Below the pieces are notes generated by a model. The model saw only the letters and a program-made list of their open reading frames with translations, made no database searches and was not told the DNA's origin. Of a DNA stretch of 64,000 nucleotides, positions 56,039 through 64,000 are shown in pieces. The position numbers and the translations under genes are program-made. Position 1 is the stretch's first letter. Each line of letters starts with the position of its first letter. Where the stretch lies: positions 1 through 64,000 of the forward strand of contig CAJJAW010000006.1 in NCBI GenBank assembly GCA_905182195.1, given 5' to 3'. The stretch comes from Alphaproteobacteria bacterium UBA4588 (GTDB lineage Bacteria; Pseudomonadota; Alphaproteobacteria; Rhodobacterales; Rhodobacteraceae).

Positions 56039-57454
56039 TTACGGGAAATAACGCTGCACAAAGGCAACCAACCGCTTGATAATACGGCTTTCAAACAATT
56101 TGGGTGAAAAATATGCACCAGCAGCTCTTTTATTAATTTCACCCATGGAAGGATAAGGCAAAACAGTAGCCGCTATGGCTGACATTTTCAGATTGTTTGC
56201 AATGGCCATCGACCAAAGGCCGATCAGCTCCCCTGCACCTGCGCCGACGATTGAAGCCCCAATCGGACGCCCCTTCACGATCATGACCTTGATCAAACCG
56301 TCAGTTTTACTAGTCGCAATAGCCCGATCACTGCCTGAAAAATCAAACCTTACCACGTCAAGGCGTGAGCCAAACTTCGCTCGGGCCTGTGCTTCGTTCA
56401 TACCAACCTGTGCAAGTTCCGGATCAGTATAGGTTGCCCAAGGGATATGGTCCGCCTTGGCCTTGGCCGGTAGGCCAAACAGCATTGACCGTATTATGAC
56501 ACCCGCATGATAGCCTGCTACATGAGTAAATTTCAGATCGCCGGCCACATCACCAATCGCGTAGACCCTCCTGTTGCTGGACCGCAAACCTGCATCCACT
56601 TTGATCCCACCAGGGTGATGTTCGATCCCTGCTGCTTCCAGGTTGAGCTTTTCGATATTTACCTGGCGGCCTGCCGCCACCAAGAGATGTGTTCCCCTGA
56701 AAGTGCCATTTGAAGTTCCCACCGTGATTTCACCCACCGCACAAGATATATTTTGGGCACAAGCGGCCTCCACGATCGTGATGCCTTCCCCACGCAGCTT
56801 TTGCAAAACAATCGCAGCCATCTCAGGGTCTTCTTTTCCAAAAGCCTTTTTGCCCTCAATTACCGTTACCGCACAACCTAACCGCCGATGTGCTTGCGCC
56901 ATCTCCATTCCAATGGGCCCACCACCAAGCACTAGCAAGTGATCCGGCTTTTCCCGTAAGTCGAAAATATTTTCATTAGTATAGTAGGGCACATCTTCCA
57001 ATCCCGGGACGGCTGGCACAAAGGGTCTCGACCCTGTAGCTATAACAATTCTCCGGGCGGTGATCACTGTGTCAGCCACCTGCACCGCTGTTGGAGATAT
57101 AAACCGGCCAAACTCTTGAATAACCTTTACACCTAGCGCCTCAAATCGATCCACACTGTCATGCGGCTTGATCTCAGCAATAACAGAACCAACAAAATCC
57201 TTAGCTTTGGCATAATCAGATTTGGCAATAACGGGTGATACCCCCATTCCTGCACCAATTGTCTGAGCATAGGCAGCAGCGCCAGCAGCGAGTAGGGCTT
57301 TCGAGGGTACGCAGCCATAATTAAGGCAATCTCCCCCCATCTTATGACCTTCCAGCAGCACAACACGTGCTCCCATTTGCACCGCCCCAGCGGCAACCGA
57401 CAATCCACCAGACCCCCCACCAATCACCAGGACATCTGTTGTAAGTGTTTTCAT
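56039..57454 (-). CDS. Mercuric-reductase-like pyridine nucleotide-disulfide oxidoreductase
   Basis: Start at the ATG in 57452-57454. The protein of 471 residues has VLVIGGGSGGLSVAAGAVQM, the redox disulfide GGDCLNYGCVPSKALLAAGA, an NAD(P) site LLVLGGGPIGMEMAQAHRRL, and RRVYAIGDVAGDLKFTHVAG. The C-terminal pair seen in lipoamide dehydrogenases (HPT-SE) is replaced by LPYPSMGEINKRA, as in MerA-like relatives. No mer operon genes are around, so mercury reduction is not supported. The TVP38 gene precedes it on the same strand, a pairing common in bacteria. Confidence 0.88.
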   Translation of the reverse strand: MKTLTTDVLVIGGGSGGLSVAAGAVQMGARVVLLEGHKMGGDCLNYGCVPSKALLAAGAAAYAQTIGAGMGVSPVIAKSDYAKAKDFVGSVIAEIKPHDSVDRFEALGVKVIQEFGRFISPTAVQVADTVITARRIVIATGSRPFVPAVPGLEDVPYYTNENIFDLREKPDHLLVLGGGPIGMEMAQAHRRLGCAVTVIEGKKAFGKEDPEMAAIVLQKLRGEGITIVEAACAQNISCAVGEITVGTSNGTFRGTHLLVAAGRQVNIEKLNLEAAGIEHHPGGIKVDAGLRSSNRRVYAIGDVAGDLKFTHVAGYHAGVIIRSMLFGLPAKAKADHIPWATYTDPELAQVGMNEAQARAKFGSRLDVVRFDFSGSDRAIATSKTDGLIKVMIVKGRPIGASIVGAGAGELIGLWSMAIANNLKMSAIAATVLPYPSMGEINKRAAGAYFSPKLFESRIIKRLVAFVQRYFP

Positions 57455-57456
57455 GA

Positions 57457-58188
57457 TCAAAGCCCAGTCTTACCACGGATACGTTTTAAAATAATGGGTA
57501 GGGTCGATAATGCGCAGAGGCCAAGGATTGGGAAGATGATCTGTGGCTCCCAAAATATTCCAAGATCTGGGTTTTCTCCGCGCTCAAAGATCTCACCTAA
57601 TCCCGCACCAATCGAGCTAAAAACTAAGGCCCCTGGGAAAATCCCAAAAAACGTTGAGATTACAAACCGGCGCCATGGTACGTCCAGAAAACTTGGCACT
57701 AGGTTGGCTAGGAAGAATGGCACACCAGGGATTAGCCGTATAAGGAATAGCATGGACCATTGGTTTTCAGCTATGCCATCTTTGATTTTCTTAACCAAAC
57801 CCTCAGAGTTCTCAAGTGAAGCAGCAAGTCGCGCTCCAAATCCCCAACGCGCCGCAAAGAAAATTGTGGTCGCCCCAAGTGTTGCCCCAATCATATTGTA
57901 AAATACACCTGGAAAGGTCCAAAATAAAAACCCGCCAGTAATGGACAGAATTAATCCACCAGGTACTGAGAAGGCTACTAACAGTGATAAGCGAGGATAA
58001 ATGTCAAAACAGCCGCAATGTAATTTGAGTCGCGGAAGCTGAGCAGCGTTTCTCTGTGCTCGCGCAACATCTCAAAGCTGAGGTAATCATGCAAAAAATA
58101 ATAGCCGGCGGAGGCCGTCAACCAGAAAAATAATCAGAGCCCGATACTTCGCAAGTTTATTAAGCATTAAAGAGATTTGAAGGTACAT
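57457..58188 (-). pseudogene. TVP38/TMEM64 (VTT domain) membrane protein, frameshifted
   Basis: The C-terminal 145 residues are open (57894 to 57457), starting MIGATLGATTIFFAARWGFG and including LIRLIPGVPFFLANLVPSFL, the core VTT motif. Upstream the protein continues in other frames: LSITGGFLFWTFPGVFYN joins directly; ASAGYYFLHDYLSFEMLREH lies in a second frame before a shift near 57985. The start MLNKLAKYRALIIFLV lies in a third, before a shift near 58110. At least two single-base changes are needed to read the whole protein of about 235 residues. Confidence 0.8.
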
Positions 58189-58408
58189 ATCAATTTCCTG
58201 ATTTATATTTCTACGATATGACTGTCAAAACAAATTCTTCCTAGCCCCCTCACGGGTACATTTAAAAAAATGTTTTATTTTTTTAACTTAGATCTAAATT
58301 TCAATCAGAATATCGCATTGTCTGTTTGACTCAGCGCAACAGGGCCTAAAGACCGGATTTGAAATATATGGCTTGGCACTTGAGCTAATCCAATCCGGAG
58401 ACACCGCG

Positions 58409-58543
58409 ATGAAACGCACATTCCAACCATCGAACCTAGTTCGCAAACGCCGCCACGGCTTCCGCTCACGTATGTCGACTAAAGCTGGCCGCAAAATTTT
58501 AAATGCACGCCGCGCTCGTGGCCGGAAATCACTGAGCGCATAA
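58409..58543 (+). CDS. rpmH: Ribosomal protein bL34
   Basis: A 44-residue basic protein, [20 protein letters not shown] continuing to a final GRKSLSA, is the standard L34 of the large subunit. GGAG stands ten bases before the ATG. It begins the conserved rpmH-rnpA-yidD-yidC block. The 220 bases upstream are AT-rich and probably carry the promoter. Confidence 0.97.
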   Translation: MKRTFQPSNLVRKRRHGFRSRMSTKAGRKILNARRARGRKSLSA

Positions 58544-58557
58544 GCGCTCTTTTGGTG

Positions 58558-58947
58558 ATGACTGATACTTCATATAGTAAGTCCGGTGAGGTAACTTCGC
58601 CGGACTTACTGCTGTTAAATCGCATAACCCAGCGCAAAGACTTCTTGCGGCTTGCCAACGCCCAGCGCGTACATTCGACAAGCTTTGTTCTGCAGTCTCG
58701 CAACCGCAAAGATGATGCGCCAATGCGGGTTGGCTTCACCTGTTCCAAAAAGGTCGGAAATGCCGTAGCGCGTAACAGGGCCAAACGCCGGTTGCGTGAG
58801 ATTGCACGCCTAATTCTGCCAATCAGCGGCCAACCCGGGCATGATTATGTTTTGATTGGTAGGGCCAATGTGACCGCCACAACTGACTTTGCCGCCATGC
58901 AGACCGAATTGGCTCAATCCTTACAAAAACTACAATCTGAACTGTGA
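58558..58947 (+). CDS. rnpA: Ribonuclease P protein component
   Basis: RnpA helps RNase P RNA mature tRNA 5' ends. The chosen ATG 58558 gives 129 residues; TTG and GTG lie just before. After an extra N-terminal stretch the family sequence begins [20 protein letters not shown]. Then come [20 protein letters not shown] and [13 protein letters not shown], the RNA-binding RNR motif. A perfect hairpin (58576-58610) lies within the extra N-terminal codons. Its stop overlaps yidD as ATG within the final codons. Confidence 0.93.
   Translation: MTDTSYSKSGEVTSPDLLLLNRITQRKDFLRLANAQRVHSTSFVLQSRNRKDDAPMRVGFTCSKKVGNAVARNRAKRRLREIARLILPISGQPGHDYVLIGRANVTATTDFAAMQTELAQSLQKLQSEL
58576..58610 (+). promoter_or_regulatory. 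Perfect hairpin in 5' part of rnpA
   Basis: AGTAAGTCCGG and CCGGACTTACT are exact inverted copies with a 13-base loop. There is no U-run after it. It lies between rpmH and the conserved part of rnpA and could tune translation or RNA processing. Confidence 0.7.
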
Positions 58948-59186
58948 ATGTTTTTGCCCATATCGTGGCAGCGCCAGTGAGGCTTTACAGGCTGGTTTTT
59001 AGCCCTTGGGTGGGCTTCAATTGCCGCTATCAACCCACCTGTTCCGCATATGCTCTGGAAGCTTTGGAGAAGCATGGCGCCCTCAAGGGCAGCTGGCTAA
59101 CGCTCCGCCGTTTGGGCCGGTGTCACCCTTTTGGTGGCAATGGTTATGACCCCGTTCCAGACGTACACAACCGTGAGATACGCTGA
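58944..59186 (+). CDS. yidD: Membrane protein insertion efficiency factor YidD
   Basis: The 80-residue protein has the family pattern: [40 protein letters not shown], and [18 protein letters not shown] with conserved Cys. It assists YidC at the inner membrane by an amphipathic N-terminal helix. It overlaps rnpA by four bases. Confidence 0.96.
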   Translation: MNVFAHIVAAPVRLYRLVFSPWVGFNCRYQPTCSAYALEALEKHGALKGSWLTLRRLGRCHPFGGNGYDPVPDVHNREIR

Positions 59187-59541
59187 AAAGCTCAACAGAA
59201 TAGAGATGGCCGAGGCAACAGCTTTGATTATGGCCAAGCGCCTTACCCCCCCAAAAAACTTAGACCACAGTGGTCAAAATCAACAGTGAGCTGTGAGTAG
59301 TTTAGCATCGCTTATACGGTGATGCGTAGAGCTTCAGGTCTACCGACCCCGAGACTTTAGTTAGTTTCATAAATAGCGCTAGAAAGGCTAATCAAAGCCC
59401 ACGTCCCATGCCACAGCCATTAAAATCGCCTCATAGGCTTTTAAACCCCAAAATTACCCGAATCTACTTGACCTTTTGCCTTCCCAACGGTTGAACCCCA
59501 CGTAACCCGGTAACCGGGAAAATGACGCATGGTGGGCTCAA
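59187..59541. other. Intergenic region, yidD / yidC
   Basis: About 355 bases with no ORF of note. No tRNA or known RNA was recognised. A short inverted element around ACCACAGTGGT (about 59270) is visible. In many relatives these genes are closer, so the gap may hold a promoter or an unrecognised small RNA. Confidence 0.4.
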
Positions 59542-61323
59542 ATGGACGATCAAAATAAAAATCTTCTCTTAGCGACAGGCCTCAGCTTTGCTGTGATGCT
59601 TGCATGGTTTGCAATTGCTCCACCACAAACGGCTCCGCCCCCGGCTGAAGGCCTGCCGGTAACAGCATCAGTTGCCGAAACAGCCAGCAGTGCCGATATA
59701 AACACAAACATGGGGTCTGGAAATGCACAGGCCGTAGCCAATGCTGGCCGGATTACGATTGATACACCACGCCTCGAAGGATCATTGTCCCTTCTTGCAG
59801 GCCGGATTGATGATTTACGTTTAAAAGATTACACTGATACAATCAAAGAAGGCTCCCCGATAGTGACCTTGTTATCGCCAGAGGGGTCCGACCATGCCTA
59901 TTATGGCATTAATGGCTGGGCCGCTGCATCCGGCGTCAGCCCAACTGAAGTTCCAGGCCCCACCACACTTTGGACCTCACGCTCCACGACCCTTACAGCT
60001 TCCTCCCCAGTCACCCTTAATTGGGACAATGGCAAAGGCTTATCATTCCAGAGGGTTATCTCCATTGACGAAAATTTCATGTTCAATATCGAACAGTCCG
60101 TAACCAACTCAAGTGCGATCCCCGTAGGGCTTGCACCCTACGGCCAGATAGCACGTCACGGCGAGCCACCCAACCTGAAAGGGTTCTTCATCTTGCATGA
60201 AGGCATGGTGCGTATGTCGGATGGTGAGTTGAGTGAAACTGCTTATAAGAAGATGCCTAAATTTGACATCAATCCAAAAGAACGCGCGCCCGCTGACGTG
60301 GTCCAAGTGGCTGAGGGAGGCTGGGTTGGCTTCACAGATCACTATTGGATGACTACAATGGTACCGAAAGGTGCTTTCAAATCAGTCGCCAAATATGACA
60401 TCAATAATGACGTTTATTTAACTGAAGCGGTGCAACCCACGAAAACTATAGCTCCAGGCGCAACAAAACTGTGACCTCACAGTTTTTTGCGGGCCCCAAG
60501 GAATGGGAAGTGATCCGTAACTATCAAAACGATGGTGGTATTGATCGCTTTGTAGATATCATCGATTGGGGCTGGTTCTACTTCCTGACAAAACCAATAT
60601 TTTGGCTGCTACACACTCTTAAACGGTTATATCGGTAATATGGGCTGGTCGATCATCTGTCTGACACTGGTCATCAAAGCTCTATTACTACCACTCGCCT
60701 ATAAATCCTATGTTTCCATGGCTAGAATGAAGGAACTTCAACCTGAAATGGAGAAACTCAAGGAGAGCGCCGGGGACGATAAACAAAAAATGCAGAAAGG
60801 CATGATGGAGCTTTATAAGAAAAATAAAGTGAACCCTGCTGCAGGCTGTCTACCCATATTGCCGCAAATTCCAATCTTCTTTTCACTTTATAAGGTGATT
60901 TTTGTCACGCTTGAGTTGCGCCACGCCACCTGGTTTGGACCCTTCAACGACCTCTCGGCCCCAGACCCAACCTCGATTATGAATTTATTTGGCTTACTAC
61001 CCTGGGGCACACCAGATGCAGGCTCGATCATTGCTTTGATTTTAATTGGGATTTTACCACTATTGCTAGGTATTTCCATGTTTATGCAGCAACAGCTGAA
61101 CCCAGCACCAACAGATGCCACTCAAAAGATGATCTTTGCCTGGATGCCTTGGGTTTTCATGTTCATGCTAGGTGGGTTTGCTTCTGGCCTGGTAGTTTAC
61201 TGGATCGCTAACAATACAATTACGTTTATTCAGCAATATGCAATCATGCGGAGCCAAGGCGTAAAGGCCGACGTGTTTGGCAACATAACCAATATCTTTA
61301 AGAAGTCCAAAAAGGACGAGTGA
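59542..61323 (+). pseudogene. yidC: Membrane protein insertase YidC, two compensating frameshifts
   Basis: YidC inserts inner-membrane proteins. The N-terminal frame (59542-60474) holds the first helix (NLLLATGLSFAVMLAWFAIA) and most of the periplasmic beta domain, ending at a TGA after GATKL. A missing A in the run near 60468 would restore KTVTSQFFAGPKEWEV. That reading continues in another frame through FVDIIDWGWFYFLTKPIFWL until an extra A near 60629 restores the first frame: GYIGNMGWSIICLTLVIKAL, then MARMKELQPEMEKLKE and the last helices to 61323. Both changes are in A-runs and cancel, and the gene is essential, so sequence error is likely. Confidence 0.92.
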
Positions 61324-61324
61324 A

Positions 61325-62075
61325 ATGCCTCACGTTACTGATATTTTTCGGCACCCGTTGAAATCCCATGGGCGTGAGGCCTTGCAGCTGGTCGCGCTTT
61401 CAAGAGGCGAAACCATGCCCTGGGATCGGTGTTGGGCTGTGGCGCATGAAGCCTCAACTGCTAGATGGTAGCACCTGGGTACCTTGCGTAAATTTCTCGC
61501 GCGGATCAAAGGCACCCAGCTTAATGGCAATCGAAGCTAAGCTGGATGAGGCCGCGCAAGCCCTGACACTTTCACATCCAAATAGGAAAGACTTTACATT
61601 TCAGCCAGACGACGAACGTCAACTCTCTGGTTTTCTAGCTTGGGTAAAACCTCTAATGCCAACCGATCGAGCACAATCTGCGCGCATCATCCGCGTGCCA
61701 GAACGTGGATCTACAGATACCGATTACCCGTCGATTAGCATTAACAGCCATGCCTCCTTGCGCAGACTATCAGAAAGCATGGGCGTTCCAGTGTCGCCTT
61801 TGCGGTGGCGTGGAAATATTTGGCTGGATGATCTCGAGCCTTGGGCCGAGCACAACTGGATCGATCAGCGCTTCCGTATTGGTACCGTTGTTTTCGAAGG
61901 CGTTGAGCCTGTAGTGCGCTGCCTGGCGACAACCGCGAACCCAGAGACAGGCGAGCGAGATGCAGATACTCTGGGCGCCCTAAATGACGGTTGGAATCAT
62001 CAAAACTTTGGCTTGTATGCTCGCGTCATCCAGTCCGGAGAAATCTCAATTGAAGATACGTTGGAGCTCCTATGA
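61325..62075 (+). pseudogene. MOSC-domain protein, frameshifted
   Basis: The ATG at 61325 gives MPHVTDIFRHPLKSHGREAL and then ETMPWDRCWAVAHEAS before a TAG. The rest continues one frame over as DGSTWVPCVNFSRGSKAPSL to 62075, including RWRGNIWLDDLEPW, VFEGVEPVVRCLATTANPET and a final helix. The locus has one base above a multiple of three (751). MOSC proteins handle molybdenum-cofactor sulfur in some cases. The conserved Cys of the MOSC core is in VVRCLAT. It sits between yidC and engB, overlapping engB by four bases. Confidence 0.85.
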
Positions 62076-62722
62076 TCTTACCTTTCCCTATCGCTGAACC
62101 TGAGAGCGACGCGGCCTCTGAAGTTGGTCGGAAGTTATTTTCGGGTCCCGTAGACTTCTTAAAAGGCGTGGTAGCCATGGATGGGTTGCCGGACGCAGAT
62201 CGTGTTGAGGTCTGCTTTGCCGGACGCTCAAATGTTGGAAAATCCAGCTTGATCAATGCAATAGCTAATCGAAAGGGCCTTGCCCGCGCCTCTAATACAC
62301 CGGGGAGAACCCAAGAGATTAACTTTTTTGAATTGGGAGAGGAACGTTATTTGGTTGACCTTCCCGGCTATGGCTTTGCAAACGCGCCCGTTGCCGTAGT
62401 CGAAAAATGGCAACGTCTTTTGAAAAATTATCTATCGGGCCGCCCAAACTTGCGCCGTGCTTTTGTCTTGGTGGACAGCCGCCATGGCATGAAGCCCGTA
62501 GATGAAGAAATCATGCAACTGATGAACAAATCAGCTTTGGCATTTCAGGTAGTGCTTACCAAGCTAGACAAGATCAAAGATCACGAACGTGACCAGGTTT
62601 TGGAACAAGTCCGCAGCAAATTGGCCAAACATCCAGCTGCTTTTCCAGAGTTGATCCTCACCAGTTCTGAAAAAGGTGAGGGCCTCGCCACCCTACGTGC
62701 TGTGATCGCAGGGTTGGAATAG
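62072..62722 (+). CDS. engB: Ribosome biogenesis GTPase EngB (YihA/YsxC)
   Basis: The 216-residue GTPase acts in large-subunit assembly. G1 is AGRSNVGKSSLINAIANR near residue 51, G2 TPGRTQEINFFELG, G3 LVDLPGYGFANAPV and G4 VVLTKLDKIKDHERD. The N-terminal extension (GRKLFSGPVDFLKGVVAMDG) is usual in alphaproteobacteria. It is followed after 84 bases by argB. Confidence 0.95.
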   Translation: MILPFPIAEPESDAASEVGRKLFSGPVDFLKGVVAMDGLPDADRVEVCFAGRSNVGKSSLINAIANRKGLARASNTPGRTQEINFFELGEERYLVDLPGYGFANAPVAVVEKWQRLLKNYLSGRPNLRRAFVLVDSRHGMKPVDEEIMQLMNKSALAFQVVLTKLDKIKDHERDQVLEQVRSKLAKHPAAFPELILTSSEKGEGLATLRAVIAGLE

Positions 62723-62806
62723 CCTCAAGATCCCTCAAATTGCTCTTGGCAGCACAGCTTTGGATCACTACTCTTGCATTAGTTTAGGTCAAAGAGAGAT
62801 ATCCCC

Positions 62807-63658
62807 ATGAACAGCGATTGGTTAACGACAGCCAGTACATTGTCGAAAGCGTTGCCCTATCTTCAACGCTATGACGGCGCTACAGTGGTGATAAAGTTTG
62901 GCGGCCATGCCATGGGCAGTGATGAGGCGATGGAAACTTTCGCCCGCGACATCGTTTTGATGCAGCAAGTAGGCGTAAACCCAGTTATCGTGCATGGTGG
63001 TGGTCCGATGATCAACAAAATGCTGGAGCGGCTCAACATCAAATCTGAGTTTGTTGATGGCAAGCGGGTAACCGATGCGGCCACAATGGAAGTGGTTGAA
63101 ATGGTACTTTCGGGCCTAGTGAACAAGCGGATTGTGCAGGCGATTAACGCTCAGGGCGGCCGCGCCGTTGGGCTTTCAGGCAAGGATGCTAATTTGATTA
63201 CCTGTGACCCCGCCGACCCCAAGCTAGGATTGGTCGGCATTCCTCGTGATATTGACCCTACTTTGTTAAATAAACTTTTTGAGGCCGACATGATCCCCGT
63301 TATCGCGCCCTTGGGTGCTGGCGATAATGGTGAAACATTTAATATCAACGGCGACACCATGGCAGGATCAATTGCTGCTAACCTAAAGGCTGATCGGCTT
63401 TTGTTGCTCACAGATGTTTCTGGCGTTAAAAATGCCAAAGGCGAAGTATTGACCGAACTGACACCAGAAAAAATTAGAGATTTGACTGCATCTGGTGTGA
63501 TTGCCGGTGGGATGATCCCAAAAACAGAGACCGCCCTAACAGCGATCGAAGGCGGTGTCCGGGCAGTGGTTATCCTGGACGGCCGCGCACCCAATGCCTG
63601 CTTACTTGAACTATTCACAGATCATGGCGCAGGATCGCTCATTCGCATCCCAACATGA
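62807..63658 (+). CDS. argB: Acetylglutamate kinase
   Basis: ArgB phosphorylates N-acetylglutamate in arginine synthesis. The 283-residue protein has [20 protein letters not shown], the [20 protein letters not shown] loop near residue 64, [12 protein letters not shown] near 130, [20 protein letters not shown] near 187, and [12 protein letters not shown]-terminal [20 protein letters not shown] completes the kinase fold. Ribosome site AGAGAGA precedes the ATG. Confidence 0.96.
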   Translation: MNSDWLTTASTLSKALPYLQRYDGATVVIKFGGHAMGSDEAMETFARDIVLMQQVGVNPVIVHGGGPMINKMLERLNIKSEFVDGKRVTDAATMEVVEMVLSGLVNKRIVQAINAQGGRAVGLSGKDANLITCDPADPKLGLVGIPRDIDPTLLNKLFEADMIPVIAPLGAGDNGETFNINGDTMAGSIAANLKADRLLLLTDVSGVKNAKGEVLTELTPEKIRDLTASGVIAGGMIPKTETALTAIEGGVRAVVILDGRAPNACLLELFTDHGAGSLIRIPT

Positions 63659-63688
63659 GCCTCTGTAGGCATAGGTGGGGTGCATCAA

Positions 63689-64000
63689 ATGCAAAGTGAG
63701 GCCGCAGTCCGCTTGGCTATTTTCATTGGGCTTTTTATTGCCCTCGCCATAATCGAACGCTTTGCGCCACGCAGACCACGCCAGCATCAGACGAGCCGTT
63801 GGTTGACCAATTGGCTCTTGGTGATCATCAACACCATCAGCCTGCGGGCTTTAGCCGTACTTCTGCCCTTCGCAGCCGTTTTGGCCGCTGCTGATGCCAC
63901 CACTCGGGGTTGGGGACTTTTAAATATGATCTCGCTACCCAGTTGGATCGAGATGATTATCGTCGTCCTCTTACTGGATTTGGCTATATGGGTGCAGCAT
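63689..64000 (+). CDS. Sterol desaturase / fatty acid hydroxylase family protein, partial
   Basis: An open frame from ATG 63689 continues to the window edge (104 codons). It shows membrane helices, LAIFIGLFIALAIIERFAPR near the start and LPFAAVLAAADATTRGWGLL in the middle, and ends MIIVVLLLDLAIWVQH, which leads to the first His box of this family. The catalytic His clusters would lie beyond the edge. Assignment rests on this N-terminal pattern only. Confidence 0.7.
   Translation, partial: MQSEAAVRLAIFIGLFIALAIIERFAPRRPRQHQTSRWLTNWLLVIINTISLRALAVLLPFAAVLAAADATTRGWGLLNMISLPSWIEMIIVVLLLDLAIWVQH

Noticed and set aside
60460-60640. Programmed ribosomal frameshifting in yidC
   Set aside because: Two opposite shifts 155 bases apart without slippery heptamers or stimulatory structure are better explained by indels.
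1-64000. CRISPR array or rRNA operon
   Set aside because: No regularly spaced repeats and no rRNA sequence were seen anywhere in the window.

Overview
The window looks like chromosome from a marine alphaproteobacterium of the Rhodobacterales (Roseobacter group). The evidence is gene order and protein type: accB-accC-aat facing DUF2155-mlaD-NDUFA12, then clpX-clpP; rpmH-rnpA-yidD-yidC-MOSC-engB-argB; accD-folC-zapE; a short GapR (DUF2312) protein; and sfsA-map. Base composition is balanced to slightly AT-rich for this family, which fits a pelagic lineage. This placement is inference; no rRNA is present to test it.

Positions 1-4960 are accessory DNA: the decaying end of an element integrated at the 3' end of a tRNA-Thr(TGT) gene (4957-5032). 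It holds a broken tyrosine integrase next to the tRNA, a broken HNH endonuclease, an exported pentapeptide-repeat protein and a cluster of small unknown proteins (cytoplasmic, membrane, secreted, zinc-ribbon-like). The last 15 or so bases of the tRNA, its CCA and the leader up to the integrase start codon recur about 1.9 kb away in inverted orientation (2972-3062 against 4881-4973). This is the clearest sign of two related elements or an inversion.

From 5075 rightwards the genes are core. 5-12.8 kb: iron-type ABC permease, gapR, acs, accB-accC, aat. 12.7-16.1 kb: DUF2155, mlaD, NDUFA12, clpX, clpP. 16.4-22 kb: a frameshifted CoA-transferase, a dipeptidase remnant, a PhzF-like protein and a ProU-type osmolyte transporter whose permease is frameshifted. 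22.5-28.9 kb: cobO with two Lin0512 genes, a VOC protein, a divergent FAD oxidase/mnmD pair (MnmC split in two), a DMT exporter and a lytic transglycosylase. 29-36.3 kb: dapA, smpB, sseA, an aminotransferase, a class A PBP and mlaC-mlaA. 36.7-48.2 kb: metabolic and RNA-processing genes (ridA, phosphodiesterase, phhB, peroxiredoxin, rsmD, DEAD helicase, map, sfsA, CinA-like, ompA). 48.3-55.7 kb: ilvD, a CPBP protease, accD-folC, zapE and an MFS transporter. 55.8-64 kb: tRNA-Arg(ACG), a MerA-like oxidoreductase with a broken TVP38 gene, then the rpmH-to-argB block and a partial sterol-desaturase-like gene.

Reading-frame damage is frequent even in the core: CaiB, proW, TVP38, sfsA (in-frame TGA), yidC (two compensating indels) and MOSC. 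YidC is essential, so part of this damage is probably sequence error. Damage in the left island more likely reflects real decay. I did not find a convincing new defence or biosynthetic system. The best leads are the inverted att/leader repeat, the small-protein cluster beside it, the cobO-Lin0512 pair and the strong hairpin inside the ProU operon.
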